Source: Takakia lepidozioides (lineage: Eukaryota; Streptophyta; Takakiopsida; Takakiales; Takakiaceae). Taken from it: a stretch of DNA of 64,000 nt. Below the pieces are notes generated by a model. That model ran no database searches. It was not told the origin of the DNA and saw only the letters and a list, made by a program, of their open reading frames with translations. The translations under genes were made by a program, and so were the position numbers. The stretch is taken from NCBI GenBank assembly GCA_030704615.1, contig CM060732.1:16554001-16618000 (forward strand). Direction: 5' to 3'. Positions within the stretch are counted from its first letter, which is position 1. Each line of letters starts with the position of its first letter. Positions 42,775 through 53,424 of the stretch are shown here, in pieces.

Positions 42775-43149
42775 AAGTATGGTTCGCCCGGGCATAAACA
42801 TTGTTGGCAGTGAGGAAAAGGCAGGAAAGTAATTCATGGCTTTTAGCATGCTTGCGGAGACGTAGTGTAGATGTAGTATGTTACCCTTTATCATGGCTGG
42901 ATTTTGTTGACTCCGTTCCAGCACTTTCTCTCTTGGATTCTATTCTGTTTTTTTAATGATGAATCTTCAAAAGTATTTGGGTATGCATATTCGCTTGGAA
43001 TGTATGGGAATTGTATGAGAATGTATGAATCACTTACACACCACTCTGTTAGTGGTATATGTAAGACTGTCATAGTAGGCAAGAATGGTTGTACTCCTCC
43101 AGATGCAGCCCTAATCACTTACATACCACTCTGGCAGTAATAATTCCAA

Positions 43150-43430
43150 TACCTACGGATACAGTGGATGACCCAGTCAGTGGTTTTGTTAGTGGTTTTA
43201 GCACACAACCTAACCATTACATCAATATTGGTAGAACCACTCAATCAGTGGTTTTAGCACACAAACTAACCACTACTGCAATAATGCTAGAACCACTCAG
43301 TACAGGTGGTCTTAGCACACAACCTAACCACTACTTCAATACTGGTTGAACCACTCAGACAGTGGGTTTAGCACACAAACTAACCACTACTGCAATACTG
43401 ATAGAACCACTCAATCAGTGATAATATACA
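43150..43430. repeat. Tandem TAACCACT/AGTGGTTTTAGCACAC repeats
   Basis: Four units of ~60-70 bp alternating AGTGGTTTTAGCACACAA and AACCACTAC...CAATA, with AGAACCACTC links. Isolated AGTGGTTA/TAACCACT words continue to 43.9 kb. This density of short direct and inverted words next to a terminus is what CACTA subterminal regions look like. Confidence 0.75.
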
Positions 43431-43905
43431 TTGTTTATTCTCGTTTCATGACTATTCCTGGTATTTAATGCTCACTCACAGAGTTGTTTGTGAAGTCATT
43501 GCATTTTTCAGCGCATCCCAAAAATAGGGCACGTGTTCATTTGCAATATCACCACGTGTTCAGATAATGGTCAACATAACCGTGTAACTGGATTTGTCCA
43601 CGTGTCCATATGAATACGGACATGTGTCCTAGCAAGTATGATCGACGGATTTGCTGCATCCACGTCGCATACGGTGGAAGTGGTTGGAATCACTATGTTG
43701 TGAAGTGGTTAGTTTACCACTGTGACACGTAAGCAAACAGGTGGACTCGGAGGCAAGTGATCGTAACCACTGACTTTAACCACTTCGGACATGTCATGTC
43801 TTTTACCACTGCTGAGTCAAGATCCACTGGTACTTCATCACTCTGGGGCCAGTGTGGTTGGGTGTCTTTTACCACTGAAAATGAGTGGTTACCAGATTGG
43901 TTATT

Positions 43906-43924
43906 CCACGTTTTTCTTCTAGTG
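43906..43924. mobile_element. Right terminus of a CACTA (En/Spm) element
   Basis: Minus-strand reading from 43924 starts CACTAGAAGAAAAACGTGG, a canonical CACTA terminal sequence, directly followed inward by the AGTGGTTA-rich subterminal zone. The matching left terminus was not found, so the element is either 5'-truncated or its left end has diverged. Confidence 0.62.
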
Positions 43925-44127
43925 TATAAAGAACCTTACAATCAATTGCAGGCACATTTCCCGGTGTGGCACATACTCAAATGTATGTGTGTGTCCTACT
44001 TGTACAGACATGATGTGAAAAGTAGGAAGACCAAGAAGGCAAGTGGGCATGTGTCGATCAATTGGCCTTAAGTCTTCCTCTTACTCATTTCACCTCTACC
44101 CTCACCATCTAACCAGGCCTTATTACG

Positions 44128-44633
44128 CTACTCCACCTCTTGATTGACAACTTGCAATTGCTTCTTGGCTTCCAACAATTCTTCCTGACATTTCTCTAGT
44201 TCTAGTTCCAATTTTTGCAATTTAGCTACTTGCTTCTTCAAGTCCTCAATCTCCATCGATAATTTTTTTTGCTCCTGCTTGCATTGTACTATCTCCTCAC
44301 AGTGACGAGTATGTGTTGCTTGAAACTCATTCTCTCTTGTACTCTGCAACTCAGCATACCGGGCTACTTTTGTCTTTTCATCATTCATCCTCTTCTGCGT
44401 CTTCTTCGCTGTTTCTATCAATTCTGCCTCTTTCTTCTTCATGATCAAGTATGCCTGATATAAGTAGTACACTGCGGACGAATCCCTGTTGTGCTGCCTC
44501 TGCTAATTGGCATCTCCTGGTCAAGCAACTGCTCATTCTCCTTTGTGGGAGCTCCTTCTTGTACACACTTAGAACATTCCCCTTTCTCAGTAACAGAGTT
44601 TGTCAGTGCGGCTTCTACTTCTTTTTCTGCCAA
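44128..44633 (-). pseudogene. Coiled-coil protein fragment
   Basis: Two frames. 44633 inward starts AEKEVEAALTNSV; after a shift, 44472-44128 gives a long heptad-rich helix (KKKEAELIETAKKTQKRM, then KKLSMEIEDLKKQVAKLQ, then LEKCQEELLEAKKQLQ). It resembles in character, though not clearly in sequence, the coiled-coil ORF after pol in the family-B retroelement at 63-64 kb, and may be the same kind of accessory protein. No other domain. Confidence 0.4.
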
Positions 44634-44757
44634 TGGTTTCTAGATAGTCGTCTCGACTAATTTGACATTAGTAATTCCTACACCACCAAAAATCTTCTTC
44701 TCTCCCAATGTTGTGATCCCTAATTGCTTCTGTATAACCGCTGTTAGATGAGTAAGC

Positions 44758-45415
44758 ATGGAGGATGTATTTAACCAGACAGATGAGGAAAAGTGCAAGC
44801 TACATCTGGGGATCGAAGCCTACCGGAAGGAGACGGCCAAGAAATTGACCGGAGACGTGGAGGAGTTTGCCAAACGATGGAAACCGGCCTCAATCATGGG
44901 GGAGACTTCACAGGGAACCCGTACGGGCCTCGTCCCCAATCAACTCAGAGGGAGGACAGAGGACGAAGAGGACTTCGTCGCGGTTCAAGGAGAAAAGACG
45001 GCCATGGATCTGGAAACAGGGAAGCTCGTGGCACCAACCCTGGAAGACAACCAACGAGCTGACGTACGGGTCAGGGGGGATGAACACGGCAAAGAGAAGC
45101 CCCTTGTATCTGACGAAGTGACCCCGTTGGCCATCACAGAAAGGACAATCTCGGAAGGGCCTACGGGTACGAACCGGGAAGAGGCCGTCGAACTTTCAAG
45201 TGACGACAAGGCCATGAGGGATGACAACCCGACACAACAACTGGGGGCTGAGGAGGCCAAAGACCAACAAGGGGGAATTGCAACCGATCAAGAGATGGGA
45301 AAAGAGACTGGGTATCAGAGAGAACAATCTGGGCCAGAGGCAGCAAGGGCAGCAGAGCCCGATACCACTCAGGGGATCCTAGGGAGCCGGGTCAGGCAGC
45401 CGGTATGGGAGGTTA
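44758..45415 (+). CDS. Acidic hydrophilic ORF, interrupted at its 3' end
   Basis: About 219 codons from an ATG (MEDVFNQTDEEKCKLHLG) with high Glu, Asp, Lys and Gln content and no recognised domain. The reading frame runs straight into the dispersed repeat starting GCTATTTCATGAG at 45416, so its natural end was replaced. Composition suits a Gag-like or linker region of a retroelement, but this is a guess. Confidence 0.35.
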
Positions 45416-45960
45416 GCTATTTCATGAGCATAAGCGGCATGAGCGGAGTAGTAAGACAATCGGTTTTCATGAGCAGAAGTAAAAATTTTGGAAATAAAAA
45501 ACTTTAAAAAATATTATTTTAATGGAATGTGTCAGAACAAAACTAATATAATATTCATTGTTTGAAGCTGAAATTGTAGTTTTGGGAGCCGTGCTCATGA
45601 TATTTCCTCTTCCGCTCATGGAAATTCCGAGCAACATCTGCAAAAATGGCGCCGAATTTCGCGGTAATAGGTTCCGCAACCGAAGAAAACTGCGACGTGT
45701 TTCGTGGTAATAGGTGCCTCCGGCGAAAAATGGTGCCGAATTTCGCGGCTATAGGTCCCAACATGCCAGGTGTGTTATCCAAAATTTGGAAATGTGGCAC
45801 CGAATTTCGGTAGATGGTGCCGGGGATTGCACAGATGTTGGGCAGTTCTGGGCCATGTAACTGGAAATTCGGCGCCATTTTTCTAGACATCGTTCCCGTA
45901 CAGGTTGGGACTTAGCCAGTTTTCGGCCCAAAATAGGGAAATTCGGCGCCATTTTTTCAA
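45416..45960 (+). repeat. GCTATTTCATGAGC repeat, family Y copy 1
   Basis: Nearly colinear with 51138-51540. It starts GCTATTTCATGAGC, shares CATGAGC words on both strands and three or more GGCGCCGAATTTCG-type palindromes. It continues uninterrupted through AGATGGTGCCGG at 45812, the point where copy 2 is interrupted. Confidence 0.8.
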
Positions 45961-46234
45961 AAATGGCCCCCACAACTGCTACTATTGGAACTCAGTTTTT
46001 TGGAAGATCTGCAAATTTTTTCTGTCGCCATCTTATTATGGATTCTGTTTCGACATTGAATTGCCACTGGACGTCAACGGATATCCAGAAGTCCATAGTG
46101 TTTAAAAGATATTACTTTAATATTGTCTGTCTCATTCCTGGAGTTTTGGGGTGCATTTCATTACACTGCAAAACAAAGTCTAATGCATAAAAATACAATT
46201 GCAAATATCCATATGGTGGATTCCCTTTGCCCCA

Positions 46235-46700
46235 TCAATGATTTCTGGAATCCCAACGGAGGAGTTTGTGCAGCTCATTCACGTTCAACGCTGGTGCATG
46301 AACAAAGTCATCAATAGTCAAGTTCATCCTCAACCTCTTCAGGTAAATGTAATACAGATGCTTGCACAGATAATACTTTGTCCCCTTCTTTGCTTCCATC
46401 AACGAGAAGTCCGTATAATTGCAGGTCGGCTCCACTCCGATTGTAATTGTTTATACGTCGTCGCGTACAGCTGAGCCGGCCGTTGCCATCCGATAAACAC
46501 GCCCAAGGCCGGGTGCGGGTACGTCCACGGAGCTCTGAATAGTGCAAGCCATCCTAAGAGCATTGGCAATCCAAGTCTCATTCAATTTGTTGGGAGGGTG
46601 TCGTCTCTTCACTCTTCCGAATTGCATTGTGGGATGTGCAGAATTGTCCAATCCGTCTCTACAAGACCGAGCAGTCTGCAATGGCTGAGTCTGGGGAACT
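46235..46700 (-). pseudogene. SWIM zinc-finger protein, decayed copy
   Basis: Paralogue of the 1.7-kb ORF: a basic segment (GRVKRRHPPNK), then TAGSAV, then the SWIM region ending in CKHLYYIYLKRL and VNELHK. A TAA replaces a codon five codons after the TAGSA block, and the second zinc-binding Cys of the CxC pair is Tyr (TCNYTDF). It cannot make a functional SWIM finger. Confidence 0.65.
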
Positions 46701-47058
46701 GGAAATGGGTGGGCCGGGACATCTCTGCATTGCACCATTCGAAATCCTGCTGCAGAAAGAGCATCCGCCTCATTTTGAGAAAGATTGCAACCCGGTGCAA
46801 CAGGCCAGACGCCCGGAGGCTCCGGCATTCCCTAAATCCCATACTTAGGCTTGCCAAATACACAAGTCATTATTTCGTGCCTACAGAACCAAAACATTGT
46901 GGCGTGAGAAAATCTGGGAGTCAAAAATCTGCCGCTGAAACAAGGTGCAGGTACAGCACCGTGTGGGTCCTCCGAATCATCTCACCACAGCGTGCTCTCG
47001 TATCCACCCGGATGGCGCAGCACTTCCTTCGAAATGCCGGCAATATCCTTGCAATTCT

Positions 47059-47658
47059 CTACTGTGACTCCGACACTCTTGTCTCCACAATGGGTATGTT
47101 GTACTGCGTTACTACAGATGGCTCCTTATATTCCTCGGGCACATGCCCTGTGCTCAAAGGAGATGGCGATCTTGAACGTGCAGGACTTGCGGTGCTCGAC
47201 GATACCTCCTCGGGCAACATCACGGGACCACGAGGGAGCGTGCGAATATTCTTGTCAGCTCGCCATGAATCCTCTTCTCCGCCAGGTGCCTCGTCAAGTC
47301 TTCGTCTCACTGGACGGGTGTGAACATCTCCTTCCAAGTGTTGGCCTCTTCGAAGCAATGGCGTGTCCCGAAGGCCCTCTCGCAAGGCTGCCGCCCACTT
47401 GCGAGGATTCTTCGATCTGGAGGCAGTCCGCATCAGCATTTCCTGCCTGTCCAGCCCCAAGCCCCACTGTTTCCCTTTCAAGAACTCGTTATACCTGCAT
47501 TGTTGTATTATTGACCTGACAATGTCCTCCGTTGTGGCAGTGAGGATGTCCACCAGATGCGCCGCAGAGGAGGCACGCCAGGAAGAATGTACTGATTTGG
47601 CCATGTTTGTTGTCGGCATGTCGGTGTCGGAGTCCAGACACATTTCCTGCACATGCAC
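47059..47658 (-). CDS. Hypothetical ORF, possible upstream exon of the SWIM gene
   Basis: 199 codons with MAKSVHSSWRASS, RKWAAALREGLRD and an Arg/Ser/Pro-rich C-terminal half. No recognised family. It is on the same strand and upstream of the decayed SWIM sequence, so it may be a 5' exon of that gene or an independent remnant. Confidence 0.3.
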   Translation of the reverse strand: MHVQEMCLDSDTDMPTTNMAKSVHSSWRASSAAHLVDILTATTEDIVRSIIQQCRYNEFLKGKQWGLGLDRQEMLMRTASRSKNPRKWAAALREGLRDTPLLRRGQHLEGDVHTRPVRRRLDEAPGGEEDSWRADKNIRTLPRGPVMLPEEVSSSTASPARSRSPSPLSTGHVPEEYKEPSVVTQYNIPIVETRVSESQ

Positions 47659-47819
47659 ATGTTGAGATTACAAGCAAGTTACAAATAATGAGGAGCATAA
47701 TATTCAACGGGACGCGAACGCACGTTGCATATGGCTACATTATACGCTCCATTAAAAAACAGAATAAAAAAAAAATCGTGAGCACGCAAAACACAGTCCA
47801 ACAGGTCCCAAAGCAATAG

Positions 47820-48190
47820 CAGATCCAGCGGAATACATTCAACGGGTGAACGGATGGTTGCCCATCCAAATCATTTTTGTTTGCTTCCAAACTTTGCCAG
47901 TACATTCGAGACACCCTCTCATAGGTCCCGGACTAATATCAGATCAATCGACATTCATTCAATGGCTCAACGGATGGTTGGCCATCGAGATGATTTTGGT
48001 TCGCTTTGAGACTTGGCCTGTATGTTCAATGTGCCATGGAAGAGGCCCCAGAGTAATATGAGATCAACCGAAATTCGTTCAATGGGCCGACGGATGGTTG
48101 CCCATCCAAATGATTTTCGTTCGTTTTGAGACTTGGCCAGTGTGTTCAATGTACCCTCTGATAGGTCCCAGTGTAATATGAGATCAATCG
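47820..48190. repeat. ~119-bp tandem repeat
   Basis: Three units, each with GATCAATCG, ACGGATGGTTGSCCATC, TTCGYTTTGAGACTTGGCC and AGGTCCCAG; starts near 47822, 47940 and 48060. Confidence 0.8.
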
Positions 48191-49330
48191 TTAACAATTA
48201 ATCATGAATCATCCATTGTTGGTTCACCCTGTAAATCATTTAACATTGACATCATACTTGTCCACTAACTTTAAGAGGGCATGTACAAGACACTCACAAA
48301 GTTTCAAATGAATCCAAAATCATTTGGCAGGGGAATGATTGGTTCACCCATAGCTAATTTCAGGGGCTGAAATTGCCATTTATGGGGCTCGAATTGCCAA
48401 TTTCAGGGGCTGGACTTGCAATTTGAGGGGTTGAAACTGCCATTCCAGGGGCTTCAATTGCCAATTTCAGGGGATGCACTAGCAATTGCCATTTCACAGG
48501 CTACAGTTGCAATTTGAGGGGCGGGAATTGTCATTTCAGGGGCTAGAAGTGCAATTTGAGGGGTTGGAATTAAATTTCAGGGGCTTCAATTGCAATTTGA
48601 GGGGTTGGAATTGACAATTTCAAGGGTTCAAACTACAATTTGAGGGGCGGCCGGGGTTGGTCATTTTAAGGACTGACATTACCAATTTTAAGGGCTTGAA
48701 TTGCATTTTGAATTGTAATTCAAGGGTTACAATGGGCCATTGGGGGGCTAGAATTACCAAAGCAATGACATCCAAAACAATATAAAATCATTTGATAGCG
48801 GAATGATTGGTTCACCCTTTCAACCATTTTTAATTCACGTCATACTTATCCGGTACTTGTAGGAGGGCATGTGGCTGACACTTGCAAAGCTTCAAAGCAA
48901 TGTAAAATCATTTGATAGTGGAACAATTGGTTCACCCTTTCAACCATATTCTACTGACCTCATACTTGTCCGGTACCTTTAAAATGGCATGTGAAAGACA
49001 CTTGCAAAGCTTTAAAGCACTCCAAAATCATTTGATATGTTCATGATTGATTCACCCTTTCAACCATTTTAGATTGATTTGAAACTTGTGAAAGACGTGT
49101 AAGAGGGCATGTACAAGACACTTGCAAAGTTTCAAATCAGTTTAAAATCATTTGGTAGGGGGACGATTGGTTCACCCTTTAAACCATTTTAGATTGATGT
49201 CATACTTCTTAAAGACGTGTAAGAGGGCATGTAGAAGACTTGCAAAGTTTCAGAGCAATAAAATATTATTTCATCGAGGAAGTTTCCGTTCACCCTTTCA
49301 TCCAATTTTGAATTGAACTGGATTTGTACT
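48190..49330. repeat. ~118-bp tandem repeat with an AGGGGC-rich insert
   Basis: Units with AAAATCATTTGATAG, GATTGGTTCACCCTTTCAAC, CATACTTGTCCGGTAC and GGCATGT...AGACACTTGCAAAG recur near 48200, 48780, 48900, 49020 and 49140, with one more copy at 49870-50030. Between 48340 and 48780 there is a separate short-period repeat of CAATTTCAGGGGCTTGAATTG-like words. Confidence 0.78.
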
Positions 49331-51137
49331 AAATAAAATGATTTAGAGGGCATAGGATTGTGGGGCGCAATGAGTGTGGGGCGCAATGATTTTGTTTTTG
49401 GCTTGATTTTGTTCTGTGAGTTGAACCCTCACACTACCACATCCTTGCCAAAAAATGTACAAAAAAAAAATGTTTGGAAAAAAACGTTCATCCTTTGCTC
49501 TATGCTCACTATTGCAGAACTCTCTATGAAGAGTGCATGAAGTTGAAGATAACTTCACCTTGGAGTGCAAATGAGGGAATAAAATGTGTTTTGGATGCAG
49601 ACGATGTCTGTTCATGGTGATATTTTGCATGCAACTCTTCATGTTGTTATCAAGCATATGGCTTCAGAATGGAATTAAAAACAATTCATGTGCAGGCGAA
49701 AGGTTGTTTCTTCTTATGAATTTGAATAACCGATTCAAACAACTTTATTGAAGTTCAACTTCGGTCCATATGTGCTTAAGTACGTACAAATTATGTACAC
49801 AAAGTTGCAAGCGAAGAAATAATCATTTACCCCCCAAACGACTCGTTAAACCTTTCAACCAAATTTCAATCATGAATCATTTAATAGGGGAACTATTGAT
49901 TCACCCTTAGAACCATTTTAGATTGACCTCATACTTGTCCGGTAACTTAAAGAGGGCATGTACAACACACTCCCAAAGTTTCAAATCAATCTAAAATCAT
50001 TTGGCAGGGGAACGATTGGCTCACCCATTGACCTGGTGTACACTGTCACTCTTCAAGATTCGTGGGTGTGGTGCTTGATTATCCCATATGATGGACCCAG
50101 GTGCCATGGCCAAGTAACAACCATTAAAACATTACGGTACGAGACAAACACAATTGAAAACAACATTTATTCAAACATGATGTAGCGTCAGAGGTCTACA
50201 AGTTTCTATCCATCCTCTAGCAATTTTTGGGCTCAGGCCAATTGAATAGCCCCGTCATGAAACGCTTCACAACATTTTCTAGTTTGTACCGCAACTCTAC
50301 TGTGTCTACACACACCCACCATCAACGCTCATGAATTAGACCCTCCTCACACAAATTGGTCCATTACAATTACCCCCTCATATACATCCTCCCCAGTACC
50401 ATATAATTGACCCCATCTTCCCCCCACTTACACATTACCCAAACTGTCCACCACACAGTACTCGTCCCTCCCTCCCTACCAGAGAACCCCTCCTAATAAC
50501 AACACCCCCACCCACATTATATGCATGGCATATATTATCCTCACCATTATACCCTCACCCAGCCGCCACCCTACCTCTCCCCATAACCATCTCACACTTC
50601 CAGCCCCCCATTCCCTTAACTCACATTCATGAAACGCCAAAAGTCATTGCAAGCCTCAATAGTAACCTCTTTACTTACATAAACCACTTCCTTAGTTGCA
50701 TGCCAGTTTGTTGAGACGAACGCAGCCGCAACAGACACGAATGTTTATTACCATGCCCCGTACCACTCCTCCCTATGCCGATCGCTCCTCATCATGACAT
50801 CGCTTGTCACCGTTACTCCGATCTGGCGCCTAGCCGTTCTGCCTCTGCCCGCATCCATGTCTGCACCTCACCATCCCAGCCACTATCTCATAACAAACTC
50901 ATATACACCTCTCACCCCTCACTCTATCCCCACCCTCAAGCATTCGTACCATACCTCTCCCATGCAATTGCTCGTCAACCATCCCTATTCTTCTCTCCCC
51001 CCACATTCCATCTACTACAATAGGCACTTCTACCACAGTACTCTAGTTAGACCACAATTCTCTCTCGCTTCACTACTTGGTCTACCCCGTTGTGCTCCCA
51101 CTCCACATCCCTACTCCTCTCTTACGCACATTGAGGA
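49331..51137. other. Mostly unclassified DNA
   Basis: Apart from the repeat unit at 49870-50030, no gene is convincing. 50280-51130 is unusually C-rich and G-poor on the plus strand and reads open by composition only. Confidence 0.35.
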
Positions 51138-51540
51138 GCTATTTCATGAGCATGAACGGCATGAGCGGAATAGTAAGACAATCAGTTTTCATGAGCAAAA
51201 GTACAAATTTTGGAAATAAAAAATATTAAACAGTATTATTTTAATGGAATGTGTCAGAACAATAATAATATAATATTAATTGTTTGAAGCTGAAATTGAA
51301 GTTTTGGGAGCCGTGCTCATGATATTTTGTCTTGCGCTCATGGAAATTCCGAGCGACATCTGCAAAAATGGCGCCGAATTTCGTGGTAATAGGTTCCGCA
51401 ACCGAAGAAAATTGCGACGTATTTCGCGGTAATAGGTGCCTCCGGCGGAAAATGGTACCGAATTTCGCGGCTATAGGTCCCAACATGCCAAGTGTGTTAG
51501 CCCAAAATTTGGAAATGTTGCGCTGAATTTCGGGAGATGG
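51138..51540 (+). repeat. GCTATTTCATGAGC repeat, family Y copy 2
   Basis: Copy of 45416-45817, interrupted exactly after AGATGG at 51540 by a sequence starting CACTACAAGAG. Copy 1 gives the uninterrupted version. Confidence 0.82.
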
Positions 51541-52080
51541 CACTACAAGAGATGAACGTTTTTAGGACTACGGCTTTGGCGGAGTCATAAAAACTGCACT
51601 AGGTAGATGACTACAAAGCGCTGAAATGCATTGCAGTCATAGTTTTATCACTATATGACTCCGGAAAGTTAGGAAGCTTTGGTCAAACACTGTCGACCTC
51701 GATGACAGGGATGGTTTATATGACTAGTGTAATATGTTTGACTACACGTGGACGACGTTTCATGGAATGTTATGACTCCATGACTGGAGATGGTTTCACA
51801 GCTCTAATTATACGACTACATCGCTACACGTGTCATTTCGAAGGCAAATACACGAATGTATTCATCCATTGGACGAGTTCATCCACAGCATGACATGGCA
51901 TGTAAACTTATGACTGTCTGACTGCAGATTGATTCATGACTCTATATATATGACTACATCACTACACGTGGCATTTTAAAGGCATTTATATGACTTTATT
52001 AGTACACGTGTCATTTTGAAGACATATACATGAATGGATCCATCCATTGGATGAGCTCATCCATCCATGTTTGCCGAAAT
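51541..52080 (+). mobile_element. Left terminus of a CACTA (En/Spm) element
   Basis: Starts CACTACAAGAGATGAACG, a canonical CACTA terminus, inserted after TGG (a possible 3-bp target duplication). The following 500 bp contains repeated TATGACT and ACTACACGTG(T/G)CATTT words (near 51735, 51820, 51955 and 51995), consistent with subterminal repeats. The opposite end was not found before the next repeats, so the element may be truncated or rearranged. Confidence 0.65.
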
Positions 52081-52520
52081 CCTATCAGCTTAGTACATGT
52101 GTTAGTTTCCTATTGGTTTGATATAGCTCAAGCATTTTGTAGTTACCGTAGAGCACTAAGTCACATTCTTCATTGAGTCTGTAAAGTGAGAGTCTGCAGA
52201 GGATGCCATTTGGAATGTGGAGTTTGCAGAGAGGGAATGTGCGACAGTATGGCTGAACGACGGGTCGTGTCTTCAAATGTGATGATTGCAGGATAGCATG
52301 GTGATCATATCACAGGCGAGAACTGCATCTACTTGAAATTTTTTGGAACGCTACCTTCATGGACATTTATGGAAGCAGCGACGATGCGAATTCGAAGGGA
52401 GAGTTCAATAGGATTTACAAAGGTTATCTGGTGTCAGATTGGTAAGTTATAATCGAAACGTTTAAATATCTGCTGCCAAGTCTACATCTCTTCCATTAGC
52501 AGTTATAACCAATCACCATC

Positions 52521-52850
52521 ATGAAGCTACAGGCCCGATGCGAAATCCCAATCGGAACCTGCATCTTCCTCCCCCTTTTTGTCCTTATTTCGTTGTCAAA
52601 CCCTTCATTCTATGTGGAAGGTTCCAAATGGAACTTCATATTTCCCCTCATGATCTTGATTTTGGGAATTCTTTTCGAATGCAATGATGTTAGGATATGG
52701 GTAGCATTGTCGTCATCACAGATTGGCCGGTCAAATAATGGAAGATATTACAAAAGAAAGGTTGAAGCTGGCCGCCAGTATATGTGTTCTCTCTGCGAAT
52801 TGCCAAACTGGCTTCATCAAGAATGTGCAGGGTCGCAATGTCCTCACTAA
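52521..52850 (+). CDS. Small hypothetical membrane-like protein
   Basis: 109 codons from an ATG. The N-terminal half has two hydrophobic stretches (GTCIFLPLFVLISLS and FIFPLMILILGILF); the C-terminus has a Cys/His cluster (MCSLCELPNWLHQECAG) that looks like part of a PHD or RING-like finger. No family recognised; it might lie inside the CACTA element or be chance. Confidence 0.25.
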   Translation: MKLQARCEIPIGTCIFLPLFVLISLSNPSFYVEGSKWNFIFPLMILILGILFECNDVRIWVALSSSQIGRSNNGRYYKRKVEAGRQYMCSLCELPNWLHQECAGSQCPH

Positions 52851-53104
52851 CTTTTAGGTTACTCTCATTTTAAATGGGTGCAGTGTTGCTTCTAGTATGG
52901 GGCTCTTATCACTCGGTACATCATAGCGAAATTGAAGTGCTTATTCTCAAGTAAATCTGTGTCTTTTGGCACTCTAAAGTGAGCTTTTTTTGTTGTCAGG
53001 GTTAAAGGCCGTGTTGTAAATTGACTTGGGATTGGTGCAGGGAATAAATTTCACCACAGACAAGTTGATGGAGGTTGGTGCGGAAATGGTAGAGTCTGAT
53101 AGGG

Positions 53105-53262
53105 GGCTGCTATTTCATGAGCGGCATGAGCATGAGCGGAAAAAAAAAAAGCATGAGCAGACCATTGTGAGTCCACGGAAATAGGGTTAGGAGGCACGGA
53201 AATAGGGTCATGTGAAGTTGGAATGTGGCACCAGTGGACTTGAAATGCAACATTTTATTGCA
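53105..53262 (+). repeat. GCTATTTCATGAGC repeat, family X copy 2
   Basis: Nearly identical to the inverted copy at 18550-18706, both ends sharp. Shares its first ~14 bases with the two longer family-Y copies. Confidence 0.78.
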
Positions 53263-53424
53263 AAGTTTGTGGCAAGCCACGTCTATACAAGTGTGTTCTA
53301 ACTGTCATAGCCGGAATGGGCACTACTCTCCTACACCCTCCGAGGAACTTGCCCCACCTTCTTCCTCATCCCCCTCATCCCCCTCATCCTCCGAGCTCTG
53401 TGATGCATCAGTTCCACTATGCCT

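Noticed and set aside
50775-51219. Pro/Ser/His-rich ORFs
   Set aside because: The region is strongly C-rich on one strand; the ORF then runs into the CATGAGC repeat. No conserved motif.
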